Assembly: GCA_023935145.1 (NCBI GenBank)
Contig: CM043699.1
Location: 105,041,536-105,105,535 of the forward strand
Reading direction: 5' to 3'
DNA from: Bretschneidera sinensis
Taxonomy: Eukaryota > Streptophyta > Magnoliopsida > Brassicales > Akaniaceae
Length of the DNA: 64,000 bases
Each line of letters starts with the position of its first letter. The first letter of the stretch is position 1. Of this stretch, positions 44,647-56,586 are shown one piece after another. The position numbers and the translations under genes are program-made. A model generated the notes under the pieces. The model was not told where the DNA came from. It worked only from the letters and a program-made list of their open reading frames with translations, and did not search any database.

Positions 44647-45967
44647 TATTGTACGAAAATATACCTAAATAATTAAGCAGATAATCGCACTAGTTTTACT
44701 TGCAAGTGCACAAGGTCGACAGTGTAGTGTAGTGTGCGAAAGCAAGGTCATCTCCACAGGAATTGGTAAAGTTCAGTTTTTAGAATTAGTTTCTTTAAAG
44801 TAACAAGAAATAAAATAACTGTTGAATGTGAGTGATAATAATAAAGACATAAGACTTTGATATCCACAACTAGTCATACTTTCCCAATTGTATAATGTAT
44901 CAGTGCACTAGCCTTATCATGTATACCTACTGGTTTCCAACCTAAAGGTATGGTATCTACTCCTTAAGCTATTGATTTCCCTAAGTAACGAGTTAGGCGT
45001 GGTATCTACTCTAACTCTTTTCTTCCTTAAGGGATTCAGTATGGTATCTGCTTGAGTTGTTCCTTAAGAAAGCATAAGTATTATGGAAATCGACAACCAC
45101 ATGAGACCTAGGGCATGGTATCTACTCTCGGTTTCCCATGTTGATTAACCCGGGTATCCGGATAAGATATCCCTCGTTACTAATGTTAGACCCAAGACTC
45201 GGTCATCCAAATTGATCTAACTAACAGGTCCATACCACATGCATACGCTGGCCATACACATACATATGAAGAATTTAAATAAGCACAGGTATTAATCAAG
45301 TTAAGAAACATAATAAAGGCTATTGGCAAAGATTTATCAATGAATAAATATATGAGAAAGCATAACTAGGGCTTCAATCGAGCCCTATAAGAAAGTTAGT
45401 TACACATGCTGTCTAAAATAAACATCATATATAAACTAAGCATGAAATATAAAACTTGAAGAATACTAGGGAGACGGATTGTCAATCCTCTCCAAAGCCT
45501 AAAACTTCGAGCTTAAGCAAAAGACAAAAGTGATCTCTAAGAGGTGGTGAATTGTGTGTGCTTTACAGGTGTATTTATAGGGTTTGAGTGTCCTAGAAGG
45601 CTCATGAGTTCCTAAACTTTTGTAAAACACAAAACTCCTTTATTTCCAAAATAAGGTTATTTCCAAAATAGGGTTCTGCAGTTTACTGTTCACGCTCGTA
45701 CATGTGCGCTCGATCGCACGCGTCTTGCGCTTGATCGCAGTGTGCGCTCGATCGCATTGCATTGTGCGATCGATCGCATTTTGTCCAGAAGCTGCTCCAG
45801 GAATTTCAGGTTTCTTCTTTTAAGTTCCAAAGCTGCTTCTTTTCTTTCAAGACCCTATAAAGATATGTGAAACACACAAATGAAGTAAAATGAACTAAAT
45901 TAACATAACTAAGGATCTAATAAGTGTAAATAAGGGGGCTTAAATATGAATATTTAAGCACCTATCA
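44647..45967 (-). repeat. B 5' LTR (1321 bp)
   Basis: Plus-orientation ends TATTGTACGAAAATATACC and AAGCACCTATCA. It contains the same CGATCGCA cluster (45700-45780) and a minus-strand TATA box (plus GTATTTATAG at 45571-45580). Confidence 0.85.
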
Positions 45968-48703
45968 GGTTACAAAAAGAAAGTGAACAAACGAAAGAGA
46001 GTGAGAAAAAGAGAACGAATGAAAATCAAAAAGAGAAAATGAAAGAGGCCAAAAAAATTGAGAGAGAAAATAAAAGAGCTGATTCAACCATTGAGAGAAA
46101 ACAAATTTCTATGCAAGAACAAGTGAAATAAAAAGAGTGATGATTTTAAATCAGCCAATGATTGTACTTTTATACAAAGAGGCATTAAACACTAACCAAT
46201 TTAACTCATCTTTGCCTAGTTCTATGGTTTCTCTTTTACAGGAGTTTGATGATATATTTCCCGAGGAGATTCCACATGGCTTACCTCCTATTCGAGGAAT
46301 TGAACATCAAATTGATTTCGTGCCCGGTGCTACAATTCCAAACCGACCAGCCTATCGAAGCAATCCCGAGGAGACAAATGAGCTAGAAAGGCAGGTTAGT
46401 GAATTGATGGAAACAGGGTACGTAAGAGAAAGCATGAGCCCGTTCTGTTCCGATGATTTTGATTCCTAAAAAGGATAGGACGTGGAGAATGTGCGTTGAT
46501 TTCCGAGCAGTTAACAATATAACAGTAAAGTATCGACATCATATTCCTCGTTTAGATGATACGCTAGATGAACTGCATGGTGCATGTGTATTCTCTAAAA
46601 TTGATTTAAAAAGTGGATATCATCAAATAAGAATGAAATAGGGTGATGAATGAAAAACTGCTTTTAAAACGAAATATGGTTTATATGAGTGGTTAGTTAT
46701 GTCATTTGGACTAACAAATGCACCAAGTACCTTCATGAGATTAATGAACCATGTTTTGCGAGCTTTTATAGGCAAATTTGTTCTTGTTTATTTTGATGAT
46801 ATTCTCATTTATAGCACAAACTTAGATGATCATGTTGTACATTTAAAATCAGTTTTGGATGTGCTTAGAAAAGAAAAGTTGTTTGCTAACTTGAAGAAGT
46901 GCACTTTTTGCACCGATAAGCTTGTGTTTCTTGGTTTTGTTGTAAGTGCACAAGGAATACAGGTTGATGAAGAGAAGATCCATGCAATTAAAGAATGGCC
47001 AAGTCCCACGAGTGTAAGTTAAGTTCTTAGTTTTCATGGACTTGCTAGTTCTTACAGGAGGTTTGTGAAAGACTTTAGTAGTATTGCCGCACTGCTTACC
47101 GAAGTCATAAAGAAGCATGTTTGATTCAAATGGGGAGACGAGCAAGAGAAGGCGTTCCAATTGATCAAAGAAAAATTAACTCATGCTCCTTTACTTACTT
47201 TGCCTGATTTTACTAAAACCTTTGAAATTGAATGTGATGCTTCAGGTTTGGGTATCGGCGTAGTTTTTATGCAAGGAGGAAGACCACTCACATATTTCAG
47301 TGAGAAATTAAGTGGAGCAGCTTTAAACTATCCTACTTATGATAAAGAATTTTATGTGTTGGTTTGAGCATTGGAAACATGGCAACACTATCTCTTGGCC
47401 TAAGGAGTTCGTGATTCACACCGATCATGAGTCCTTAAAGCATATAAAAGGTCAACACGAGTTGAGTAGGAGACATGCACAATGGGTAGAATTCATCGAG
47501 ACATTTCAATATGTCATTCGATACAAGCAAGGTAAGGAAAACATCGTTACAGATGCACTTTCTCGAAGGTACGTATTAATTCCTACTCTAGATGCAAAAT
47601 TACTTGGTTTTAAGTACATTAAAGAGGTATCCTTCAAACACCGATTTTTGTGAGGGGTTTCGAGCTTGTGAGAAAAACATAGTGGGCAAGTTCTTTAGGC
47701 ACGAGGGATTCTTATTTCTGTGTGTACCGAATTGCTCTTTGCGTGATTTGTTAGTAAGAGAATCTTATGGAGGAGGTTTAATGGGTCACTTTGGAGTTGC
47801 TAAGACCTTAGTCATTTTACAAGAACACTACTATTGGCCACACATGAAAAGAGATATTGAGAGAATTTGTGGTAAATGTGTCACACTGTAGGCAGGAAAA
47901 ATCTCGAGTGCAACCCCATGGTTTATACACGCCACTGCCCATTCTTAGTGAGCCTTGGATAGATATTTCGATGGACTTTGTGTTAGGTTTACCTAGGTCT
48001 AAATGTAGTAGAGGTTCAATTTTTATGGTTGTGGATAGATTTTCTAAGATGGCACATTTTATTCCATGTCACAAAACTGATGATGCTTCCAATGTTGCTA
48101 ATTTGTTCTTTAGAGAAATTGTAAGATTACATGGTATGCCTAGAACAATAGTTTCGGATAGAGATGCTAAGTTCTTGAGTTACTTTTGGAAGACTTTGTG
48201 GTGTAAGTTAGGGACTAAGCTATTATTTTCTACTACTTATCACCCACAAACTGATGGTCAAACTGAAGTAGTGAATAGAACTCTATCTACTTTGTTGAGG
48301 GATATTATTAAACAGAAATCAAAACTTGAGAAGAGTGTTTACCACATGTTGAGTTTGCTTATAATCGTACTGTTCATTCTGCTACTAAATTTTGACCATT
48401 TGAAATTGTTTATGGTTTTAATCCTTTAACTCTATTGGATTTAATGCCATTACCTATGCTGGAACGTGCTAACTTTGATGGAAAGAAAAAGGCTGAATTT
48501 GTTAAGCAGACACATAAAAAGGCAAGACTAAACGTTGAGAGGCAAACGGAACAATATGCAAAATAAGCTAACAAAGGTCGCCGGCAACTAATTTTTCAAC
48601 TCGGAGATTGGGTTTGGTTAACATGAGGAAAGAAAGATTTCCAACACAAAGGTGTTCAAAGTTACTTCCTAGAGGAGATGGGCCTTTTCAAGTCCTTGAG
48701 CGT
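45968..48703 (+). pseudogene. Pol of E2 (RT, RNase H, integrase)
   Basis: Pol of the CRM-lineage copy. [53 protein letters not shown] (about 46790-46830). RNase [16 protein letters not shown]. Integrase: zinc-binding [20 protein letters not shown] and CGKCVT, with a 1-bp insertion after it; core [32 protein letters not shown] and [10 protein letters not shown]. Many stops and frameshifts. It keeps the zinc-binding domain that E1 lacks and has sense codons where E1 has stops. It ends at the D LTR. Confidence 0.85.
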
Positions 48704-50009
48704 TGATTACACCCAAAACATAACGCGGTAGTTGTGGCACAGCTTTGGGGTGTCAATTCCACAGGGAAACAAGTTAACTACAAAAGAAGGTGTGAACCAT
48801 AACACAAACGATAAAGATTTTAGTGAGAAAGTATGAACTTTTGATAATGAAGTAATCGTGCAAAATAGATTGTAAAATATAATAGAGGAACAACAAGGTT
48901 CTGGGAATCCTCCCTAGGTTTGTTGCTCTAATCCTAACTTGATTAAGTTGTTTTTATCTCGATTGCAAGTTTCACATCCCAAACAAACAATTGAAAGATA
49001 TTCAATAAGAGCATGTATAAAAACTCTAGTGTAATTGTTATGAAATACTTTACTTTTGCTTCATGCACATATGATCTATCCTATAGGTTTATCAAGAAAC
49101 GAAAATATATCTTTTATGACAATATTGCAGTAATAGACAAACCTAAAGAATAAGTCTACCGGACTCAATCATACCCAAACAATCTTGACATAAGAAAAGC
49201 AAGATTAGATTTACATCAAAGAGAAAGATACAATCACCGGATTAGGGAAAATCTTATAATTAGATAGCAAAGTAAATCATAACAATGTTTTGACATTAAA
49301 TCCCTACTACAACTGAATCAAAGTAAGGAAAATAGGAACAACTACACCTATGGATTCATCCCTTCGCCTTGCTTGGAGATTAGTTAGCTATGGGGCTCAT
49401 GGTTGAACACTTTGATGGAGGAGAATTGATTGCTTCCTTGAGCTTTCCAGGTTTTTCTGAATATCTCTCTTGAATCCTAAGTGATCTTATTTATAGTACA
49501 AAGGTCTAAGGGTGTTTTCGGGTTTAATCTATTGTTTAAAACCCTAATTAAGTTCTAACTTGGAGACATAACATCCTGTGCGCGCTGCGGTGCTCCTTTA
49601 TGGGCGCTGCAGTGCTGGCTTCAGCTTGGTTGGGTGTGCTTCTGGGCACCGTGGTGCTGGCTGAGGAGCACAGTAGTGCTGGCTTTAGCTTGGTTGGGTG
49701 TGCTTCTGGGCACCGCGGTGCTGGCTGAGGAGCACCATGGTGCACACTGATGGTTTGATTTTTTTATTTATGTTTGCTTCTCCGCAACCACTCCGACACT
49801 CTGTTATGCATGGAATCTTGGCACTTTAAACAACAATCATTTTTTCTTCTCTTTTGGACTCAAAGTACCTGAAAATGCAAAGAAATAAGTCAGTGGTCCA
49901 ATAATATCACTTTAGAGTTATTAACATCTAAAAGTGCAATAAAGACCGAGATCAATCCTAAAATGCTAACAATTAAACACTGTTGAGATGCATTTTATGG
50001 CTCTCATCA
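48704..50009 (-). repeat. D 3' LTR (1306 bp)
   Basis: Plus ends TGATTACACCC and GGCTCTCATCA. On the minus strand the purine-rich AGTTGGGGGTTG lies just before it. A GC-rich repeat tract lies at 49575-49745. The partner LTR is not in the window. Confidence 0.8.
49575..49745. repeat. GC-rich repeats with GCACCGCGGTGC palindrome
   Basis: Two near-identical 67-bp units (GGCTTNAGCTTGGTTGGGTG, then TGCTTCTGGGCACC, then a GTGCTGGCTGAGGAGCAC part). GCACCGCGGTGC is a perfect 12-bp palindrome. Strikingly GC-rich against its surroundings. Confidence 0.8.
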
Positions 50010-52112
50010 CAACCCCCAACTAGCTTATTGCTAGTCCCTAGCAATTCAACCGAAAACAAGAGATGAATTCTATGGTGGGAATCGAAGTAAAGTAAAACAA
50101 TATTAGTGTTAAGCAAGAGTAATTCACATTTTGTCTCAAAAATTTCACATAACACACAGCACATAGAATCATTTAAATTCACCCAAGTTCGAAAGTAATC
50201 CAAACATCAATCTTAAAATCGTTATTGACTCTTAACATCCATCTTACCACAATTCATTAATCTGAACATTCGGATGATTTTATGCATAAGATTCATGAAT
50301 ACAAGTCTGAGCCTCTAAAACATGATAAATTTTGTGACATCAATCACAAAAACAAGCTCCACAGGCTTACATTTCAAACCACTCTCCACTATTGTAGAAA
50401 AAATTACATTACATTGGATCAATAAGTCTTTAATAAGCTTGTAACGTTAGGCTAAGGTAAAGGTTAAGAAAGAATGGGAAGGATTTACAAGTAAAAGAAC
50501 TCAATCTCTTAGCTTTAAACACAACCACTTTTAAGCATTAGATAACCTTACTTCATCACCCAACTTTTTCAACTATTGTTTGAGCATTTTTCTCAAATCA
50601 CCACTTTTCCTTTCTTTTCTTCTTTCTTTTCCATAATTCACTTCTTCTTTTTTTTTTCTTTTTGGCATATGACCATTCACCTCCTTTTTCATTTTTCTTT
50701 TCTTTTCCATAACCCCCAACTTATCTTCTTTAATGTACTTGGGTTATGGTAGTGATATTTTCTCATATTTCCATCCTTACTCCTCTTGAGTGCTTCTCAA
50801 CAAATGTGTATGACTAAGTTCTTTTAAAAGGAAGATAAGGATAAAATATTTTAGGCTCATAAAGGTGCGTAAATGGGCTATTGAAAGAAACAAGGCTCAA
50901 ATTCTTTTTCAAGAAAAAGGCTCAAATGGGTGACTAGTGATAAATATAGCAATGGTAAGTTCGAAAGGCTCAAAAGGTCTAAAAATGGCCTATATCATAT
51001 CCTAAGTAATGTGCATTCTAGGAATTCGCCTCATATGGTTATCAAGTAAGTTCTAGAGCTTGTCTAGACCGCAAAAATATTCACAAAATAATCACACATA
51101 AAACTTCTCTAAATGTTTAAGACTAATCATACAATCTTACCACAAACTAGAGTCTCAAACTAAATGAAGATTGATACTTAAATTAATTTCAAACCGAAGC
51201 AAAATTTAACTTCTTCTAAATACTATCTGCTATCTCAATTAAGTTCATATCATTGACATGTGAATTACATCCAAGGCAAACACAAAGCATGCTTAAAACA
51301 AAAGGTAAGGGAAGGTAACACCAAGCAATTTTAATGAAAAAGAAACACTTTTCCTCCACCCCCAACTTAAAAATTGCATTGTCCTCAATGTTAAAGAGAA
51401 AGTAAAGGAAACTCCCTTTGTAAGCACGAGTGCACAGGTGCTGAAGAATGTGCGCCACCAAGTGAATTGTATGCCATTCTTCTTGCTGAAATTCTGATCT
51501 ACAACCTAGAATAAGACAACAAAAAGAAAGCAATTGCGGTGTACCCTTAAGATTCCCACCATATGTTAGGTTAGCACAGAAAATGGAGAAAAATAACTAA
51601 AATGAAAAATAAAATAATGAAAAATAAAATAACGAAAGGGAAAATAAGAGATAAAATCCAAACCTAATCCTCTAAGTCCTCATCATCTTCTTCATTCCCT
51701 TCATTCTCTTCACCTTCATCGGGAGATGGATCAAAAGATGAACCCGGATAGGGTGGCATAGTAGGAAAGTGATCCATATTACAACCAGTAGCGGAGGCAA
51801 GGTGTTAGTACATCTGACCAAATGACGAGTATACCCATGCTTGATAATCAGCTTGCCGAGTCAAGAATCGGTCTTGCCTAGCCAAGATTCAGTCTTGACG
51901 ATCTATCCTATCAAGCAATAATTTCTGATGCTCGTCAAAATGACTCTCTAAATGCTCAAAGCACTCGACAATCGTGAAATGCCTAGAGGGGGGAGAGCAG
52001 GCAGCAATTAGTACCCCCTCTTCCGAAATTGGCGGCCTTGAGGCTTTAATCTTAGCTAGCAGGCTATCATCGATGTTTTTTTGGGTTGCTGGGCCTCCTC
52101 ATCAGGATTGTA
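50010..52112 (-). other. D 3' non-coding region
   Basis: AT-rich tail between the env-position ORF and LTR. It has CT-rich runs near 50620-50720, an AATAAAATAACGAAA-type tandem stretch near 51600-51650, and a GAA/GAT-rich stretch near 51670-51730. No gene is supported. Confidence 0.6.
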
Positions 52113-52832
52113 TTAGACTCCGGCTCGGTTGCACAATTGGGTAATTAAAGAAGGAAAATATAATCCGAGCTTTTGTCTAATAGTGTGTGTGATAGAATTA
52201 AATATAACTTGGCCCACATTGATAGGCATGCCCATCAAAATTGCATAAATTAACACAGCTCGCTCAATAGTTAAGGCACTATAATGTAAAGCAGGCATCA
52301 TCCGTTGACATGTAAAATATTGCCAAGCCCTAGCATTGGCAATGAGAGAAGTACCAGGCAAAGTGACAGGGATATCACCCGTCATTTTCCATGTAGTGCC
52401 TGGAATACAAAAGGTAGTGTAAATCTCTTCATAATTAATTTTAGACACATATGCACTATACTCACTGTGTTCAATGTCAGGTAATCCATAGAAGCTATTA
52501 ATGGATGTACTGCTAAAAGAGACTGTTTCTCCTCTCACTCTTACTTTACCATTCCTATGCTCGTCTGTATTAGCGTAAAATTCTCTAACCAAATTGGTAA
52601 GGGAAGGAGAGGGTGGTCTTGTAAATGTACACCAATTCCTACCTAGAATCATTCTAAATAAGGTCGGGTTCCCCCTCTCGGTGATGTTGAATCCTCTCTC
52701 GGGAATGGGTTTTCTACTTTGCAGCATTCTCATATATCTCTCACTTGCTTCAAAACTCACAAATTTGGTCTCATCATACTCTTGTTGTGGTTTCCCCCTA
52801 GGTCTCTTGGTCTTAGGTTCCATGGAAATCAA
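52113..52832 (-). CDS. Athila env-position ORF (plant transposon domain protein)
   Basis: Open frame of 239 aa with no internal stop, downstream of integrase, where Athila elements carry a third, env-like ORF. Motifs are FVSFEASERYMRMLQ, RPPSPSLTNLVREFYANTDE, VRVRGETVSFSSTSINSFYG, ANARAWQYFTCQRMMPALHY, SALTIERAVLIYAILMGMPI and LYFPSLITQLCNRAGV. These belong to a large family of plant transposon-encoded proteins of unknown function. No signal peptide is evident and no clear membrane segment was found, so an envelope role is not shown. Family members are often longer, so the C-terminus may be truncated. Confidence 0.7.
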   Translation of the reverse strand: MISMEPKTKRPRGKPQQEYDETKFVSFEASERYMRMLQSRKPIPERGFNITERGNPTLFRMILGRNWCTFTRPPSPSLTNLVREFYANTDEHRNGKVRVRGETVSFSSTSINSFYGLPDIEHSEYSAYVSKINYEEIYTTFCIPGTTWKMTGDIPVTLPGTSLIANARAWQYFTCQRMMPALHYSALTIERAVLIYAILMGMPINVGQVIFNSITHTIRQKLGLYFPSLITQLCNRAGV

Positions 52833-53204
52833 ATATATAGAACAATAGACTTAAGGCAAAATGCAACCACTAAATAGCACAAATGAACAATAAAAGGGAA
52901 TAAAGTGGTCTTACTTGATGTCCACGTTGGAGAGAAGAAAGACTTCCCACCTCTTAAAGTGTGCTTTGATGAACCCAAAATCTTCTAATAACCAAGCTTT
53001 TGAGAGAGAATGCTAGCAAAATCAACAAAATTAGTGAGCAATTTAGCAAGAAATGATGGTAGAAACAAGGAGTCAAAGCGAGTGGGCAAGTAAGGATTTG
53101 TTGCAAAGATAAGAGAAAAGTTAGTGTGTTGCTGGTTTTGTGAAAGGAGAAATGAAGGAGGCTACAAAATAGTTTATATAGTGCATAATTAGGTTTTGAT
53201 ATGT

Positions 53205-53420
53205 GTTGGGCTCGAGCTGGCGCTGTGCTATGTGCTGCAGTGCTGGGCCTAGCGTGCTGGGCCTGGTCCTGTGCACTGCTCTGTGCGTTACGGTGCTGGG
53301 CCTAGTGTGTTGGGCACTGCGGTGCTGGCTGAGGGGCACCACAGTGCTAGGCTTAGTGTGCTGGGCCTGGTGCTGTGCACTGCGGTGCTGGCTGAGGGTC
53401 ACCGCGGTGCACACTGGTGT
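53205..53420. repeat. GC-rich repeats between integrase and env-position ORF
   Basis: Repeats of GTGCTGGGCCTAG and GGTGCTGGCTGAGG with CACCGCGGTGCACACTG at the end. It shares the last motif block with the LTR tract at 49575-49745. Confidence 0.8.
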
Positions 53421-53619
53421 CTATAAGAACTTTATTTGTTGCCAAAAGAAAGAAAAAGAAAATAAAGTTAGCCAAATAAAAAATGGTATAAAAAAGCAAT
53501 CCTTAAAAATTAGATTACACTAAAATAAAAATGAACAATTAAGATTAAATAAAACTTAATTAAAAACAAAACAAACAAATCAAAAGAAAAATAAATAAAA
53601 ACATACATGTGTGGTAAAG

Positions 53620-55080
53620 TTAAGGGAAATAGACTGGATCCATAAGTGGAATGTCTTCCACTTCTGAGTCTTGCCTATCGATTAAGATCTTGAGGCATTG
53701 ACCGTTTACTTTAAAAATTCGACCATCTTTAGTATCCTTAATTTCTACCACCCCATTTTCAAAAGCATTTTTCACTACAAAAGGGTCGGTCCACCTCGAC
53801 CGAAATTTTCCAGGATGCTTATAAAGTCTAGAGTCGTATAAGAACACACTATCATTTGATTTAAATGTTTTCTTCAAAATGTTTTTGTCATGTAATACTT
53901 TCATCTTGGCCTTATAGATTCTAGAATTCTTATAAGCATCGTTTCTTAATTCCTCTAATTCAGTCAACTGATATTTCCAAAGCTTACCCGCTTCTCCTAT
54001 GTCAAAATTAAAAGACTTGATGGCCCAATAAGCTCAATGTTCGAGCTCTATAGGTAAGTGGCAAGGCTTTCCAAAGACAAGCCTATAAGGTGACATGCCT
54101 AAGAGGGTTTTAAAAACTGTACGGTAAGCCCAAAGCGCATCAACTAGTCTCAAAGACCAATCCTTGCGATCCAGGTTAACCGTTTTTTCTAAAATTTGTT
54201 TAATTTCCTTATTAGCAAGCTCTACTTGTCCACTAGTTTGAGGATGATAGGCAGTAGAAATTTTATGTAACACCCCATATTTCTTCATCAAAGCTTCAAA
54301 AGAACAGTTGCAAAAATGTGTACCTCGATCACTAATTATAGCACGTGGTGTACCAAATCGAGATAACACATTTTCTTTAAGAAATTTAATTACTGTCCTA
54401 TTGTCATTGCTTCAGCAAGCTGCTGCCTCTACCCACTTAGATACATAATCTATTGCCACAATTATATACTGGTAACCAAAGGAAGAAGGAAAGGGTCCCA
54501 TAAAATCGATGCCCTAACAATCAAATATCTCAATTACTACAATAGGGTTTAAGGGCATCATATTTCGGCGAGACACAGCTCCTAACTTTTGACACTTTTC
54601 ACAGGAGCGACAATAAATGTTTGCATCTTTAAACAAGGTAGGCCAATAAAATCCGCAATGCAAAATTTTTACAGTGGTTTTTTTCATTGAAAAGTGGCCT
54701 CCACAAGCTTGGGAATGACAAAATTCCAAGACGTTAGAAATCTCTTCATTAGGGATGCAACGCCTTAAAATTTGGTCAGGGCAGTACTTAAAAAGATAGG
54801 GGTCATCCCAATAGAAATCACGTACCTCATATAAGAATTTCCTCTTGTCTTGAGCGCTCCAATCCATTGGTATCTCACCTGCAGCCAAATAATTTACAAT
54901 GTGAGCAAACCATGGTAAAGAAGTAACGGAGAGTAAATACTCATCGGGAAAATCATCCTTGATTGGCATGTCATCACAAGTGTCCTTAAATGTGAGTCTC
55001 GAGAGGTAGTCGGCTACTACATTCTCCACTCCTTTCTTGTCCTTGATGGTGATATCAAATTCTTGCAAGAGGAGGATCCA
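53620..55080 (-). pseudogene. Integrase of D
   Basis: In order: RNase H tail (VENVVADYLSRL), zinc-binding HSQACGGHFSMKKTTVKILH and CRSCEKCQK, core [27 protein letters not shown] and [19 protein letters not shown], and C-terminal KFRSRWTDPFVVKNAFENG. D, D and E residues are present. Stops are TAG 54514-54516 (Trp codon position), TGA near 54411-54413 and TGA 54034-54036, all in frame with no indel seen. The downstream edge at 53620 is the natural end. Confidence 0.85.
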
Positions 55081-56586
55081 TCAGATTAGTCGTGCCTTAG
55101 CATCCTTCTTTGTAAGAAGATACTTAAGGGATGCATGATCTGTAAAAATAAGGATAGGAGAACCAATTAAATAAGTGTGAAATTTATCTAAAGCAAATAC
55201 TACAGCTAGTAATTCTTTTTTAGTTATGGAGTAATTCATTTGAGCACTATTTAAAGTCTTACTAGCATAGTAAATAACAAAAGGTTTTCCCTCTCTTCGT
55301 TGTCCAAGAACAGCACCTACAGCATAATCACTAGCATCACACATGATTTCAAAAGGTAAAGTCCAATCTGGTGACTGCATTATAGGTGCGGAAGTAAGCT
55401 TGCCAATCAGCATTTGGAATGCTTCTTGACAAGCTTGTGTCCACTCAAATGGGGTGTCTTTAACTAGGAGGGCACATAAAGGTCTAGATATGTTGGAAAA
55501 GTTTTGTATGAACCTCCTATAAAAACCAGCATGACCAAGGAAAGATCTCACATCCTTTATTGTCTTAGGGGTAGGTAATTTAGAGATTAACTCAATCTTA
55601 GATTGATCAACCTCTATTCCTTTAGAAGAAACAATATGCCCTAAGACAATACCGGATGGTACCATGAAATGGCATTTTTCCCAATTTAGGACCAATCCTT
55701 TCTCCTCACAGCGAATCAATACTCTTTCTAAATTCATTAAGCATGCATCAAATGAAGATCCAAAAACAGTTAAGTCATCCGTAAAGACTTCCATGCAATT
55801 TTCAACCATGTCACTAAAAATACTCATTATGCAGCGTTGAAAAGTAGCAGGGGCATTACATAATCCAAATGGAATTCTACGAAAAGCATAAGTGCCAAAG
55901 GGACAAGTGAAGGTGGTTTTATCTTGGTTTTCTAATGCAATTTCAATTTGATAATACCTAGAATAACCATCTAGAAAACAGTAAAAGGGATGACCAGCCA
56001 CACACTCAAGAATTTGATCAATAAAAGGGAGTGGAAAGTGGTCTTTCCGGGTGGCAACATTTAATTTTCTATAATCAGTGCACATACGCCACCTGGTCAC
56101 AAGCTTGGTAGGGACTAACTTTCCTAGGTCATTTTTTACCACAGTGACCTCGGACTTTTTAGGAACGACTTGCGTAGGACTTACCCATTTACTATCAGCT
56201 ATGGGATATATAATTCCCGTATCTAACAGTTTTAGCACTTCATTTTTCACTACTTCTTTCATAGTGGGGTTTAGCCTACATTGAGGGTCTCTACGAGGAC
56301 TAGTTCTTTCATCCAAATTTATTTTTTGGGAGCAGATTAGAAGACTAATTCCCTTCAAATCAGCCATGCTCCATCCTAAGGCTGATTTATGTGCATTTAA
56401 AGTTTGAATTAATTTCTCACCTTGGGTATCAGATAATTCAGATGAAATAATAATAGGAAAGGTATCACCTAGACCGAGAAAGGCATACTTTAAACCCTTA
56501 GGTAGTGGCTTCAATTCGACTCTAGATGCTTCCACACTTAAGGGGACTTGTGTCTTGTTTCTTTCGGGCAGCTCCTCAAACTTTGG
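55081..56586 (-). pseudogene. Reverse transcriptase and RNase H of D
   Basis: Open for 484 residues from the Met at 56535. RT motifs: GWSMADLKGISLLICSQKI, WRMCTDYRKLNVATRKDHFP, FCFLDGYSRYYQIEI-type palm (here YCFLDGYSRYYQ), RIPFGLCNAPATFQRCI and the active-site box MEVFTDDLTVFGSS (F-x-DD). RNase H: FEIMCDASDYAVGAVLGQ, YYASKTLNSAQMNYS-TKKE-type and LIFTDHASLKYLLTKKDA. All key acidic residues are visible. It ends at TGA 55081-55083, probably an Arg codon. Confidence 0.9.

Larger units (their letters stand above)
39152..45967 (-). mobile_element. B: Athila-like element with gag and protease only
   Basis: Minus-strand element of 6.8 kb. Its 5' LTR (44647-45967) and 3' LTR (39152-40437, outer end cut) are alike. 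The PBS is of the Asp-tRNA type found in Athila. Gag (43662 upward) and protease (41881-42822) are present; RT, RNase H and integrase are absent. The same internal ending and non-coding tail occur in element C, so both derive from one family. Over about 125 compared bases the LTRs differ at about 5%. Confidence 0.85.
37402..48703 (+). mobile_element. E2: second CRM-lineage copy (plus), scrambled and nested
   Basis: Same family as E1, opposite orientation. An LTR start at 37402 (TGATAAGGACACGG) is followed by mixed LTR and gag fragments, gag (38404-39151), the nested element B (39152-45967), then pol (45968-48703). The 3' end of pol and the 3' LTR are missing: the sequence stops at GTCCTTGAGCG(T), where the LTR of D begins. 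Protease and the zinc-knuckle part of gag are also missing at the left B junction. Confidence 0.85.

Noticed and set aside
52113..52832. True viral envelope gene
   Set aside because: Position is env-like, but no signal peptide, furin-like site or clear membrane anchor was seen; called only as the Athila env-position ORF.
53203..53523. Cys/Trp/Leu-rich plus-strand ORF
   Set aside because: Arises from GC-rich GTGCTGGGCC repeats; no homologous pattern.
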